Below, piece by piece: positions 45,207 to 54,174 of a DNA stretch of 64,000 nucleotides. The stretch covers positions 310,001 through 374,000 of the forward strand of contig NZ_JARUND010000001.1 in NCBI RefSeq assembly GCF_036898825.1, read 5' to 3'. The DNA is from Streptomyces sp. B21-083 (lineage in GTDB: Bacteria; Actinomycetota; Actinomycetes; Streptomycetales; Streptomycetaceae). A model generated the notes under the pieces. It searched no databases. It had not been told where the DNA came from and saw only the letters and a program-made list of their open reading frames with translations. A program made the position numbers and the translations under genes. Numbering within the stretch: position 1 is the stretch's first letter; the number at the start of each line of letters is the position of its first letter.

Positions 45207-45800
45207 ATGAACCGTATCCCTGGTATGTGGCGCATGAGCTTGTCCCCCGGGCGGGTGCCGGACGAGGCACTGCTCACCGGTCTGGCGACGGGCGATCCCG
45301 AGCTCGTCGTCGCGTTCGTGCGCCGTTTCCAGGGTGTCGTTTTCGGGGTGGCCGTCGCCGTGCTCGGCGACCCCCAGCTCGCCGAGGACGTCGCCCAGCA
45401 GACCTTCGAGCGGGCCTGGCGGCACGCACAGGTGTACGACCCCCGGCGCGGCTCGGTAAGGACCTGGCTGACGGCCATCGCGCACAACCTGGCCATCGAC
45501 ACGGCGCGGGCCCGGCGCGCGAGCCCGGTCGCCCCGGAGGACCTGGACGCGCTGCTCGGCATGGTGACCGAGACGCCCGAGCGGCGGGCCCTCGCCGACG
45601 ACAGCGCGCAGCGGGTCCGGCGAGCGGTCGCGGAGCTGCCCCGGGAGCAGGCGCGGGCCCTGGTGATGGCCGGGATCTACGGCATGACGGCGCGGGAGGT
45701 CGCGGAGGCGGAGCACGTTCCGCTGGGCACGGCGAAGACTCGTATCCGCACCGGAACGCTCAAGGTACGGGCCCTGCTGGAGCCGGAGGGGAAGCGGTGA
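45207..45800 (+). CDS. ECF RNA polymerase sigma factor
   Basis: A sigma-70 family ECF factor of up to 197 residues. Region 2 appears in VVAFVRRFQGVVFGVAVAVL, GDPQLAEDVAQQTFERAWRH and VRTWLTAIAHNLAIDTARAR. Region 4 is QRVRRAVAELPREQARALVM, ending in the HTH MTAREVAEAEHVPLGTAKTR. Start is uncertain (ATG 45207, or ATG 45234 giving MSLSPG). Its stop overlaps the GTG of a zinc-binding anti-sigma gene (GTGA), the usual paired arrangement. The divergent cupredoxin gene is a likely target. Confidence 0.92.
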   Translation: MNRIPGMWRMSLSPGRVPDEALLTGLATGDPELVVAFVRRFQGVVFGVAVAVLGDPQLAEDVAQQTFERAWRHAQVYDPRRGSVRTWLTAIAHNLAIDTARARRASPVAPEDLDALLGMVTETPERRALADDSAQRVRRAVAELPREQARALVMAGIYGMTAREVAEAEHVPLGTAKTRIRTGTLKVRALLEPEGKR

Positions 45801-46498
45801 ACGGCATGGAGTGCGAGCGGCTGCGGGAGCTGGACGCCGAACTGGCGCTGGGCGTCCTGCCGGCCCGTGAGCGGGCCGAGGCGGTCGCCCATCTGGACGG
45901 CTGCCCGGAGTGCCGGGAGCGCGTCGAGCGCCTGACGGCGGTCGGCGACGACCTGCTCGCGCTGCTGCCGGACGCCGAGCCGCCGGTCGGCTTCGAGAGC
46001 AGGGTCGTACGGGCCCTGGGCGCGGAGCCCGTGCCGAAGCGCCGTCGGGTGTGGCAGCGGAACGGGCAGGGAACGTGGCGGTGGCGCCGGCTGCGGCTGG
46101 CGGCGGCCGCGGTGACCGCGACCCTGGCCTGCGGTTTCGGTGGATGGGCGATCGGCACGGCAGTCGTGGGCGCGCCTACGGCGGTGTCGCAGCGGACGGA
46201 CGGCGGCCTGCGACAGGCGGCCCTGGTCGCCGACGGCCGCGAGGTGGGCCATATCTTCTCCCACACCGGTGGCCAGGACTGGGTGTACATGTCCGTCGAC
46301 CTCGGCACGTCAGGCCAGGGCCCGGTGCGGTGTCTGCTCGTGCACGCCGACGGGTCGGCGGTCCCGGCGGGCTCGTTCCCGCTCAAGGACGGCTACGGGT
46401 ACTGGGGCACACCGGTCGCAGCCGATCCCGCAACGGTGACCGGCGCCCGCCTGATGTCCCCGGACGGAACCGTCGTGGCCACGGCACACTGGGGGTAG
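45797..46498 (+). CDS. Membrane zinc-binding anti-sigma factor
   Basis: A 233-residue anti-sigma factor. The N-terminal ZAS motif is VAHLDGCPECRE (H-x3-C-x2-C). A single membrane segment follows (LAAAAVTATLACGFGGWAIG), and the C-terminal 120 residues are extracytoplasmic with a RskA-like fold (SHTGGQDWVYMSVDLGTSGQ, VPAGSFPLKDGYGYWG). It should hold the co-encoded sigma factor at the membrane until an extracellular or redox signal releases it. GTG 45797 overlaps the sigma stop. Confidence 0.9.
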   Translation: MNGMECERLRELDAELALGVLPARERAEAVAHLDGCPECRERVERLTAVGDDLLALLPDAEPPVGFESRVVRALGAEPVPKRRRVWQRNGQGTWRWRRLRLAAAAVTATLACGFGGWAIGTAVVGAPTAVSQRTDGGLRQAALVADGREVGHIFSHTGGQDWVYMSVDLGTSGQGPVRCLLVHADGSAVPAGSFPLKDGYGYWGTPVAADPATVTGARLMSPDGTVVATAHWG

Positions 46499-46629
46499 GG
46501 GTCCGACCGAGCCCCACTTCCTCGCCCCTCAGGTCGCGCGCGTACGCCCGGCAAAGCTTGGCTGTTCAGTCAGCCGCGCGAGGCCGGGCCCCTGCGGTCG
46601 GGACTGTTCGCGCCTGGGATCATGAGCGC

Positions 46630-47430
46630 ATGTCCGAGGAGTCGAACCCGATGTCAAGCATGTGGCCGCTCGCGCCGGCCGGTGTCACCGATCGGCTGCT
46701 GGAGCGGTGCGGCGACGGCGTCACCGGGTTCATGCCTCCGGCCATGCCCGACGCGGCGTGGGTGCTCAACGCGATGTACGAGCACGAGCATGGGCCGGCG
46801 GATATCTCGTACCACGAGTACCACCAGACGCGGTCGGCGGACGGGGGTGGCCAGCGGCACGTGCTCGCGGGCATCGACGTCGACGCGGTGGGCATCGCCA
46901 CGGGAGGAGGGGTCGGCCGCGCCGAGCACCCCGGGCCCGGTTGGCGACGGCTGCGCTGGGCCGAGCTTGCCGAGCGGACCGGGGACCCGGTCGTGGCCGA
47001 CGGGCTGATGCCCTCCTACCGTTGCTTTCCCTCGGCCAAGACGGAGGGCAGCTGGCCGCTGGGCGTCACCCCGCCGACCGAGGGCAGCCTTGACCGTGAG
47101 ACCTGGAACCGGCTGATCGCCATCCTCACCCAGTACAGTCCCGCGGGGCCGAACACCCGCTGTCTGGCCTACTACAGCCCGCTGACGCTCGGAGCCGTCG
47201 ACTACGACAACCTCCACGTGCGTGCGGGTCGGCTCGGCGACGCCGAGATCCTCTATGGCCGGTCCGAAGCCGACTTCAGTCCGTCCAACCTCTGGGCCGA
47301 CGACCGCTCGTGGGTCCTGTGCACCGACTACGACCTGTGGGCCACCAAGATCGCCGGTCCCCCGGCCCTCATCAACGCGTTGCTGAACGACTGTGAGATC
47401 GAGGCGGTTCGTCTCCCTTGGGCGCACTGA
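46630..47430 (+). CDS. Conserved hypothetical protein
   Basis: A 266-residue soluble protein of no family I recognise. It has no signal peptide or membrane segment. Tryptophans and acidic residues are common (GWRRLRWAELAERTGD, LTLGAVDYDNLHVRAGRLGD, DRSWVLCTDYDLWATKI). The C-terminal region ending in a D-Y-D-L-W-A-T-K-I segment resembles proteins annotated only as hypothetical in Streptomyces. Start ATG 46630; ATG 46651 is an alternative. Confidence 0.7.
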   Translation: MSEESNPMSSMWPLAPAGVTDRLLERCGDGVTGFMPPAMPDAAWVLNAMYEHEHGPADISYHEYHQTRSADGGGQRHVLAGIDVDAVGIATGGGVGRAEHPGPGWRRLRWAELAERTGDPVVADGLMPSYRCFPSAKTEGSWPLGVTPPTEGSLDRETWNRLIAILTQYSPAGPNTRCLAYYSPLTLGAVDYDNLHVRAGRLGDAEILYGRSEADFSPSNLWADDRSWVLCTDYDLWATKIAGPPALINALLNDCEIEAVRLPWAH

Positions 47431-47685
47431 CGACGAGCTGCTCGGACTCTCTCCAGCGCTGTGGTGCGGGCGCCTTGCTCGATCCTGTGCGTGGTCGATC
47501 CCGAGCTACTGGAACGGGTCATCGCGCGGCGCGGGGAACGGACGAACTCTCAGAACAGCTGCTTCCGCAGCTGGTTCCGTCTCTGTTCGCCGTCCGTGTC
47601 GGCGCGGGACCGCGCGCGGGGGACTGTCGAAGCTCGCGGACATGGCCGACCGGCCCCCCGGCTCATTCCAGGTACCGCTGCCGCA

Positions 47686-48477
47686 TCAGGGCGTGGGCGT
47701 GCTCCGGACGTCCGTACGGGAGACGGCCAGGTAGCCGACAAAGCCGAGGATCGCCACTGTCCAGGACAGGGTGACCGGTCCGAGGCCCAGGTCCAGTCCG
47801 CCCCGGCTGTGGCCCACGGCCATCCAGTCGGCGATCGAGGCGCCGAGGGGACGGGTGATGACGTACGCGGACCAGAAGGCTGTCACGGCGTTCAGGCGGC
47901 CTCGGTAGTGGGCGACGGCCGGTACGGCGATCGCGGCGGCGTACAGAACGGCGGATCCGAGGTAGCCGAGTCCGAGCGTGGCCGTGAGATCGCCGGCGGC
48001 GGTGCCGAGGGCGAAGGTGGCCAGGACGGTGGCCCAGTAGAACGCCTCGCGGCGGCGGGTGTGGATGCTGTGGATGGACAGGGTGCCTTCGCTGCGGTAC
48101 CAGAGGGCGAAGACGGCGGCCAGCGCGGCCATGAAGAACGGGGTCGAGAGTGTGTAGGGCACGCCGAGGCCGACGTGCAGGACGTCGGCGGCCATCGTGC
48201 CGAACACGCTGACCATGACGATCGCCGTCCAGTAGATCCAGGCCACGTACCGGCGGGCCGCGAACTGCACGGCCAGCGCGAGAGCCAGGGCCACACCGCC
48301 GAGACCGACCGCCGGGATCGGGCCGAGGAGGTGGGCGAGCCAGTCCGATGCCGTCTCACCCATTCCTGTGGTCAGGACTTTGATGATCCAGAAGTAGACG
48401 GTCACCTCCGGCACTTTGCTCGCCGCGTGACGCAGGTGACCCACGGGCCCGTTGTGAGTGAGGTGATCAGTCGACAT
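47686..48477 (-). CDS. COG4705-family membrane protein, paralogue 1
   Basis: A 263-residue integral membrane protein with about eight hydrophobic segments. It opens with KVPEVTVYFWIIKVLTTGMG and carries four G-x-x-x-x-D elements: GETASD, GTMAAD, GTAAGD and GASIAD, plus YRSEGTLSIHSIHTRRREAF in the central loop. Two related genes lie at 58223-59122 and 59276-60106. Function is not established. A direct repeat CCTGAAC-N4-CCTGAAC lies 98 nt upstream of the start. ATG 48477 is chosen because upstream codons are not membrane-protein-like. Confidence 0.85.
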   Translation of the reverse strand: MSTDHLTHNGPVGHLRHAASKVPEVTVYFWIIKVLTTGMGETASDWLAHLLGPIPAVGLGGVALALALAVQFAARRYVAWIYWTAIVMVSVFGTMAADVLHVGLGVPYTLSTPFFMAALAAVFALWYRSEGTLSIHSIHTRRREAFYWATVLATFALGTAAGDLTATLGLGYLGSAVLYAAAIAVPAVAHYRGRLNAVTAFWSAYVITRPLGASIADWMAVGHSRGGLDLGLGPVTLSWTVAILGFVGYLAVSRTDVRSTPTP

Positions 48478-48574
48478 GTCAGGCACGATGACACGGCGCC
48501 CGACTGTTGCCCCAGCCCCCTTTGCCAGAGTTTTGGCCCTTCCGGTACACGAGTTGTCCAAGGCTCGTCCAGGC

Positions 48575-48592
48575 CTGAACACAACCTGAACG
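48575..48592. promoter_or_regulatory. Direct repeat upstream of COG4705 paralogue 1
   Basis: CCTGAAC, 4 nt, CCTGAAC, with an 11-bp period. The same arrangement precedes both other COG4705 genes in the window (59246-59263 and 60131-60148). Read in gene orientation it is GTTCAGG-N4-GTTCAGG. An 11-bp direct repeat is the usual binding form of OmpR/PhoB-type response regulators. Confidence 0.7.
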
Positions 48593-48701
48593 CACACGCA
48601 TCCGGGCTGTTCGCGGCGTGCGGGCGGTGGTATCGGCGATCTTCCGGAGCCGTCCTCACGACCTGGAACGCCGGCTGCCCGGCCCCTTGCTGTTCCTCGG
48701 T

Positions 48702-49370
48702 TCAGTCCACGCTGGGCCGGGCGAGCCCATGGTCGTAGGCGAAGATCACGGCCTGGATGCGGTCACGGGCGCCGATCTTGGCCAGGACCCGGCCGACGTG
48801 GGTCTTGACGGTGGACTCGGACAGAACGAACCGGACGGCGATCTCGCCGTTGGTCCACCCCTTGCCGACGGCGACGAGGATCTCGCGCTCACGGTCGGTG
48901 AGGGAGCTCAGTCGCGGATCCTCGGCGCAGTCGCTTCGGTGGGCGGGGACGTACTGGGCGTACTCGTCCAGGAGTCGGCGGGTGAGGGCGGGCGCGATGA
49001 CCGCGTCCCCGTCGGCGACGGCGCGGATACCGGCGAGGAGTTCCTCAGGACGCGCGTCCTTGAGGAGAAACCCGCTGGCTCCGGCGCGGAGTGCCGCGTG
49101 GACGTATTCGTCCAGGTCGAAGGTGGTGAGCACCAGGACGCGCGAACGTCCGCCGGTGGCGGTGATCCGGCGGGTGGCCTCGATGCCGTCCATGCCGGGC
49201 ATACGGACGTCCATCAGGATGACGTCCGGGCGTAGTTCGGCGGCCTTGCGGACGGCGTCGGCGCCGTGGGCGGCCTCGCCGACGACGTCGGTCTCGGGGA
49301 CGGAGTCCAGGAGCAGGTGGAAGCCGTAGCGCTGGAGCGGCTGGTCGTCGACGATGAGGACGGTGGTCAT
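48702..49370 (-). CDS. NarL/LuxR-family response regulator
   Basis: A 222-residue regulator. The receiver domain is MTTVLIVDDQPLQRYGFHLL with phospho-Asp in DVILMDVRMPGMDG and Lys in FLLKDARPEELL; the C-terminal LuxR HTH is LTDREREILVAVGKGWTNGE then IAVRFVLSESTVKTHVGRVL. ATG 49370 overlaps the stop of the histidine kinase (ATGA). It is the last gene of a leftward operon ABC ATPase-permease-kinase-regulator, and likely controls that exporter. Confidence 0.95.
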   Translation of the reverse strand: MTTVLIVDDQPLQRYGFHLLLDSVPETDVVGEAAHGADAVRKAAELRPDVILMDVRMPGMDGIEATRRITATGGRSRVLVLTTFDLDEYVHAALRAGASGFLLKDARPEELLAGIRAVADGDAVIAPALTRRLLDEYAQYVPAHRSDCAEDPRLSSLTDREREILVAVGKGWTNGEIAVRFVLSESTVKTHVGRVLAKIGARDRIQAVIFAYDHGLARPSVD

Positions 49371-50665
49371 CGGGCACCGCCCTGGGGAGTGAGGTCGAGG
49401 ACGGCTTCGACGCTCCATCCTCCGGCGCCCGTCGGCCCCGCGCTGACGGTGCCGCCGTACAGAGCCGCTCTCTCCCGCATTCCCACCAGGCCGTTCCCTT
49501 CCTCGTTCGGCGGGCCGGACGGTGTGGCCGGACCACTGTCCTGGACCCTTATCGTCAGCCGGCTGTCCTCGACGATGATCGCCAGATGCACCAGGGTGCC
49601 GGTGTCGGCGTGCTTCAGTGTGTTGGTCAGGGCTTCCTGGACGATGCGGTACACCGTCAGCTGGACCCCGCCGTCGAGGGCGTCGACGTCACCGGAGGTC
49701 CGGTAGACGACCTCCAGTCCGGCGGTGCGGACCTTGGTGCACAGGGCGCCGAGGTCCAGGATGCCGGGCTGCGGGCTGAGTTCGGGGCCGCCCGATGGGC
49801 CTCCCCCGGCTTCGCGCAGTACGCCGAGCACGCGCCGCAGCTCGCTGAGGGCCTGCCTGCCGGTGTCGCCGATGAGTTGCAGGGCCTCTTTGCCCCGTTC
49901 GGGGGCGATGTCGGTGGTGTAGGCGCCGGCGTCGGCGAGCGTGATGATGACGGACAGGTTGTGGCCGACGATGTCGTGCATCTCGCGGGCGACCCGGGTG
50001 CGTTCGGTGGCCGTGGCCAGCCTGCTGCGCTGGTCTCGCTCGATCTCCAGCCGGGCGGCCCTCTCCCGCAGTCCGGCGAGCTGGGCGCGGCGGATCCGGA
50101 CCATCAGACCGAGCGCGAGGGCCGCGGTCGCCGTGCTCAGCAGGAAGAACAGCGCGTCCCAGACGGACACGGCCGTCGACACACGTACCGCGACCAGCAC
50201 CATGGCACCCGCCATCGCCGCGCAGGCCCACGGAAGCTGCCGCAGCCGCCCGTGCAGGGCGAGGCTGTAGAGGGCGACGAAGACGGCGATGTCCGCGCGC
50301 AGCGCCGCGCCCAGGGACCACTGGAGGACGAACACCGCCGTGCTGGTGGCGAAGGCGGCGAGGGGGTTGCGTCGCCGCCACAGCAGGGGCAGTACGAGGC
50401 CGGTCTGCAGCGCCAGCATTCCCGCGACGGACAGTTGGGTGAAGGCGAGCCGGAACCTGCGCGGGCCGTCGCCGTCGTCGGCACCGCCGTGGAGCAGGTC
50501 GGGCAGGCAGAACGCCAGGAAGACGAGGAGCACGACCGCGGTGTCCAGTACCCACGGATGTGTCCGGTCGGCCTGCCGCAGCCGCTGGCCGCCCCGGGAC
50601 AGCCGGGCGACCAGCGGTCCCATCCCGCCGAGTTCATCGGTGCTCACTGTGGTCACGGATGTCAC
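49367..50665 (-). CDS. Sensor histidine kinase, NarL-type partner (HisKA_3)
   Basis: A 432-residue membrane kinase with a GTG start at 50665. Residues about 40-190 contain several hydrophobic segments that form the sensor region without a large external loop, as in intramembrane-sensing kinases. The dimerisation domain has TRVAREMHDIVGHNLSVIIT with the phospho-His, and the ATPase domain has VYRIVQEALTNTLKHA and NGLVGMRERAALYGG. It pairs with the downstream NarL-type regulator and follows the ABC permease gene by 19 nt, suggesting envelope or drug sensing. Confidence 0.93.
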   Translation of the reverse strand: MTSVTTVSTDELGGMGPLVARLSRGGQRLRQADRTHPWVLDTAVVLLVFLAFCLPDLLHGGADDGDGPRRFRLAFTQLSVAGMLALQTGLVLPLLWRRRNPLAAFATSTAVFVLQWSLGAALRADIAVFVALYSLALHGRLRQLPWACAAMAGAMVLVAVRVSTAVSVWDALFFLLSTATAALALGLMVRIRRAQLAGLRERAARLEIERDQRSRLATATERTRVAREMHDIVGHNLSVIITLADAGAYTTDIAPERGKEALQLIGDTGRQALSELRRVLGVLREAGGGPSGGPELSPQPGILDLGALCTKVRTAGLEVVYRTSGDVDALDGGVQLTVYRIVQEALTNTLKHADTGTLVHLAIIVEDSRLTIRVQDSGPATPSGPPNEEGNGLVGMRERAALYGGTVSAGPTGAGGWSVEAVLDLTPQGGAR

Positions 50666-50684
50666 GCTGTCATGGTGGGGCCGG

Positions 50685-51524
50685 TCAGACGTCGCTGCGC
50701 GTCAGCCGGTAGGCCGCGCCCGCCAGCGCCAGGGCCGTCCAGCAGAGGAAGACCAGCAGTCCGGCGCCCGGCGACAGGGACGTGGAGTCGTGGGTCAGCG
50801 CGAACATCGACTCCCCCGCGTTGGACGGCAGGTAGGGGCTGATGTCGTCCCGCCAGGAGCTCGGCAGCAGGGAGATCAGTCCCGGGATCAGCATCAGCGT
50901 GGCCACCAGCACCGAGATCCCGCCGGCCACCGACCGCAGGAGCGCGCCGAGGGCGGCGCCGGTCACGCCGACCAGGCCGAGGTAAAGACCCGCGCCCAGC
51001 AGGCTGCGCAGGACACCCGCGTGCGAGAGGCCCATGGCCGCGGGCGTGCCCGAGACGATCTGGCTCCCGACCAGGAAGGCGACGAACGCGCCGATCGTTC
51101 CCACGGCCAGCGCGACCAGCCCGAACACGGCCGCCTTGGACCACAGCACGGGCAGTCGGCGGGGCACCGCCGCGAGCGTCGAGCGGATCATGCCGGTGGA
51201 GTACTCCCCCGCCGTGACCAGCACGCCGAGCACGCCGAGGGCGAGCTGGGCGAAGTTCGTGCCGAAGAGGGACAGGCTGACGGCCGTCGAGTCGGCGAAG
51301 TCGCGGTCCATGTGGCCGGAGCCGATCCCCGACTTGTAGCGGCTGGAGGCGATCAGGCCGAAGGCCACGAGGAACAGCAGGCCGAGGCCCAGCGTGATCC
51401 AGGTCGAGCGCAGGGACCACAGCTTGGCCCATTCGGAGGCCAGTACGCGCCGTCCGGTCACCCGGTAGACGGGACGGGCGGGTGTGGCCCGGCGTTCCTC
51501 GGCGGTTGCGGTGAGGGTGCTCAT
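50685..51524 (-). CDS. ABC-2-type transporter permease
   Basis: A 279-residue permease with six hydrophobic segments: about 46-62 (ITLGLGLLFLVAFGLIA), 92-115, 140-160, 180-205, 215-235 and 260-278. The amphipathic start RRVLASEWAKLWSLRSTW is typical of ABC-2 permeases linked to DrrA/BcrA-type ATPases. It overlaps the ATPase gene by ATGA. The pair likely exports an antibiotic or lipid. Confidence 0.92.
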   Translation of the reverse strand: MSTLTATAEERRATPARPVYRVTGRRVLASEWAKLWSLRSTWITLGLGLLFLVAFGLIASSRYKSGIGSGHMDRDFADSTAVSLSLFGTNFAQLALGVLGVLVTAGEYSTGMIRSTLAAVPRRLPVLWSKAAVFGLVALAVGTIGAFVAFLVGSQIVSGTPAAMGLSHAGVLRSLLGAGLYLGLVGVTGAALGALLRSVAGGISVLVATLMLIPGLISLLPSSWRDDISPYLPSNAGESMFALTHDSTSLSPGAGLLVFLCWTALALAGAAYRLTRSDV

Positions 51525-52459
51525 GCGGGCCTCCCGAGGCTCTCGATCCCGGTCGTGGTGCCGTGGTACTCCACGGCATCCCTGGTCAGATCCATGAACG
51601 CCTCCTCCAGTGACACGGTCCGCGCGCTCAGCTCGAACAGCGCGATCCCGTGCTCGGCGGCCCTGAGCCCGATCTCGCGGGCGGTCAGCCCGGTCACCTG
51701 CAGCTCCTCGGAGCCGATCCGTCCGGTGACGTCGACTCCCGGTCCGGCCAGTACGTCGCGCAGCCGCCCCGGGTCCTGGGTCGCCACCTTCACCGTGTCG
51801 CCGCCCGCCTCGCGGATCAGGTCCGCCACGGTCGTGTCGGCCAGCAGCCGGCCTCGCCCGACGATGATCAGGTGGTCCGCCACCAGGGCCATCTCGCTCA
51901 TCAGGTGCGAGGACACGAACACCGTCCGCCCCTCCTCGGCGAGCCCCTTGAGCAGGTTGCGGATCCAGAGCACGCCCTCGGGGTCCAGCCCGTTGACCGG
52001 CTCGTCCAGCATCACCGTCAGCGGATCGCCCAGCAGCGCCGCCGCGATGCCCAGCCGTTGGCCCATCCCGAGGGAGAAGGCACCGGCCCGCTGCTTCGCC
52101 ACGCTGCCAAGGCCGGCGAGGTCGATGACCTCGTCGACCCGGCTGCCCGGGATGCCGTGGGTCAGCGCGAGGGCCCTGAGGTGGTTGTACGCCGAGCGGC
52201 CCGGATGGATCGACTTCGCCTCCAGGAGGGCGCCCACCTCCTGCAGTGGCGCCTGGTGACGGGCGTAGTGGTGGCCGTTCACGGTGACGGAGCCGCTCGT
52301 CGGGGCGTCGAGACCGACGATCATGCGCATGGTCGTGGACTTGCCGGCGCCGTTGGGCCCCAGAAATCCGGTCACCGTGCCCGGCTTCACGACGAAGTCC
52401 AGTCCGTCGACGGCCGTCTTGTCGCCGTATCGCTTGGTCAGCTGCCGTGCGTCGATCAT
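51521..52459 (-). CDS. ABC transporter ATP-binding protein (DrrA/BcrA type)
   Basis: A 312-residue ATPase. Walker A is FLGPNGAGKSTTMRMI, the signature is FSLGMGQRLGIAAALL (LGMGQ replaces LSGGQ, common in this subfamily), Walker B is LTVMLDEPVNGLDPEG and the switch His is in VFVSSHLMSEM. The C-terminal 90 residues are the DUF4162-like extension of drug-exporter ATPases. It is the first gene of the operon; a 24-bp perfect palindrome lies 112 bp upstream. Confidence 0.95.
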   Translation of the reverse strand: MIDARQLTKRYGDKTAVDGLDFVVKPGTVTGFLGPNGAGKSTTMRMIVGLDAPTSGSVTVNGHHYARHQAPLQEVGALLEAKSIHPGRSAYNHLRALALTHGIPGSRVDEVIDLAGLGSVAKQRAGAFSLGMGQRLGIAAALLGDPLTVMLDEPVNGLDPEGVLWIRNLLKGLAEEGRTVFVSSHLMSEMALVADHLIIVGRGRLLADTTVADLIREAGGDTVKVATQDPGRLRDVLAGPGVDVTGRIGSEELQVTGLTAREIGLRAAEHGIALFELSARTVSLEEAFMDLTRDAVEYHGTTTGIESLGRPA

Positions 52460-52846
52460 TCGCGTTCTCCCTGTCGGCCTACGGCGCCCGTCACTTCCGG
52501 CGCCACACCGGCCACGCTAAGCGCCGGTTCACCCCGATCCGGTGGTACCGCGAGGCTGAACCGCACCTGGCGCGTAGTACCGCGGTACTACGCGACTACC
52601 TGCGGTGACGTCCGTGTTCGCCGACGGATCGTCGACCGAGCGCGCGCTTGCGCGGCGGGCGTGGTCCTCGGGTCGCGAGCAGGCCGCGGCCCGACCGGAC
52701 CCCGGACGACGTACGCCTCGTAGGCCTTCAGGAGCCGGGAGCGGGGCGGCCGCCGACAGTGACGCGGCGGTGAAGGTCAGCATCGCGCCGAGGCTCGTCG
52801 TCGGCACGATCGCGGCCGGCGGCCAAGACGCGTGCCCCAGGGGGTG
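52460..52846. other. Intergenic region with strong palindrome
   Basis: This region has no supported gene. It holds the upstream region of the leftward ABC operon, including the palindrome at 52571-52594, and the 3' end of the leftward M56 gene lies to its right. Confidence 0.55.
52571..52594. promoter_or_regulatory. 24-bp perfect palindrome upstream of the ABC/two-component operon
   Basis: CGCGTAGTACCG followed directly by its exact reverse complement gives a 24-bp perfect dyad with no spacer, 112 bp before the ATPase start. Its GTACTAC-type half sites and position suggest the operator of the co-encoded NarL-type regulator. A related GGTGGTACCGCG occurs near 52541. Confidence 0.7.
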
Positions 52847-53779
52847 TCAGCGTGGAGCTTCGCCCTGAGCGACCTCGATGTCGTGGTGGAAGGCGACCGT
52901 GCCGGCCGCCGCGGCGGTGGCGGACAGAGCCGCGCAGGCGGCGAGGAGCAGGGCGATGGCGCACATGGCGCGCGGGCGCGGCGCGGGAGTGGCGAGGAGC
53001 GCCGCGACACGCTGGGGGACGGGGCCGGTCGTCGCCGCCGGAGCGAAGTCCGGACGGCTGGAGCGCGCGCTCTGACCTGCGAGGGCGGCGCGGGCGATGG
53101 CCCGGGCCAGGAGGCGCCGGTCGCCGACGGCGGTGGCCGCCGCTTCGTCGGCGGCGCGTTCCGCGGCCAGCCGGATGACGGCGCGCGCGGGGCGCAGCGC
53201 GGGGTGGCAGTGTGCGGCGAGTTCGGCGGCGGCCAGGAAGTAGTGGTGGCCGGCGGCGTTGTGGGCGCGCTCGTGAGCGAAGAGTGCCTCGCGTTCGTCC
53301 GGACCGAGGCTGCGCAGCATGGCGGTGGTGACGACGATGCGGTGCGGGCGTCCGGGCAGGGCGTACGCGTCCGGCTCGGGCGAGTCGACGACGCACAGGT
53401 CGCCCGCCGCGGGCCGTCGGCCGGCCTCGGCGCGGGCGGTGCGGAAGGCGCGCGTCTGCCGCAGAACCGAGCGCACGAGGGTCCAGGCGCCGACGAGGAC
53501 CAGGCCTGTGGCGATCGCGGACGCGGGGAGGATCAGGGACCCCGACGGGGTGCGCAGGGGGCGGACGAGTTCGCCGAGCGCCGCGAACGCGGGAAGCTTG
53601 AGCAGTCCGGTCAGCACCAGCGAGCCCAGGGCGGCCACACAGGCACCCGCCAGTACGAGGACGGCGACGGCGAGCGTCCACAGAGCGGTGGCGGGGGCCG
53701 ACCGGTCGAGAATCCTTCGGGCGAGCGGCGGCGCCGCCAAGGGCAGCAGGAGCGGAATCAGCAGCAGGACGGTTGTCAC
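52847..53779 (-). CDS. M56-family membrane metallopeptidase (BlaR1-like)
   Basis: A 310-residue membrane protease. The zinc motif is HERAH at residues 169-173, and the third-ligand region is AAERAADEAAATAVGD. Membrane segments lie near 5-20, 33-62, 84-103 and 270-292. It lacks the penicillin-binding sensor of BlaR1, so the signal is unknown. GTG 53779 overlaps the stop of the BlaI-type repressor (GTGA). It should cleave or help inactivate that repressor. Confidence 0.92.
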   Translation of the reverse strand: MTTVLLLIPLLLPLAAPPLARRILDRSAPATALWTLAVAVLVLAGACVAALGSLVLTGLLKLPAFAALGELVRPLRTPSGSLILPASAIATGLVLVGAWTLVRSVLRQTRAFRTARAEAGRRPAAGDLCVVDSPEPDAYALPGRPHRIVVTTAMLRSLGPDEREALFAHERAHNAAGHHYFLAAAELAAHCHPALRPARAVIRLAAERAADEAAATAVGDRRLLARAIARAALAGQSARSSRPDFAPAATTGPVPQRVAALLATPAPRPRAMCAIALLLAACAALSATAAAAGTVAFHHDIEVAQGEAPR

Positions 53780-54150
53780 TCGTCGGCCTCCAGCAGTTGC
53801 CGCAGGAGCTGTTCGTCGTCCGGGGTGAGCTGGGCGACGAAGCGGGCCAGGACCGTTTCGCGGTCGCTGTCACGGTCGCGGTCGAGTTCGGTGTGCATGC
53901 GCCGTGCGGTGAGCCCCGGGGCGTCCTGTATGGGGTGGTAGGCGAAGCCGCGCCCCTGCGGACGGCGGTCGACCACACCCTTGTCGTACAGGCGGGACAG
54001 GATCGTCGTCACCGTCGTACGGGCCAGGTCGGAGGCGAGTCCGGCCTGTACCTCCCCGGGGGTGAGGGGCACGCCGACGGCCCACAGGGCGGCCATGACG
54101 GCTGCTTCGAGTTCACCGGCCGGCCGGCGTTCGTCCTTCGCGTCGGTCAT
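53776..54150 (-). CDS. BlaI/MecI/CopY-family repressor
   Basis: A 124-residue winged-helix repressor. GELEAAVMAALWAVGVPLTP, DLARTTVTTILSRLYDKGVV and DRRPQGRGFAYHPIQD are the BlaI DNA-binding domain; the C-terminal 45 residues are the dimerisation helices. ATG 54150 follows a better ribosome site than the upstream start at 54165. Two dyads at 54175-54209 just upstream have the TACA...TGTA arrangement of BlaI operators. It probably represses itself, the M56 gene and perhaps the divergent DedA operon. Confidence 0.93.
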   Translation of the reverse strand: MTDAKDERRPAGELEAAVMAALWAVGVPLTPGEVQAGLASDLARTTVTTILSRLYDKGVVDRRPQGRGFAYHPIQDAPGLTARRMHTELDRDRDSDRETVLARFVAQLTPDDEQLLRQLLEADE

Positions 54151-54174
54151 GGGAACGATCCTCACCCTGTCATC

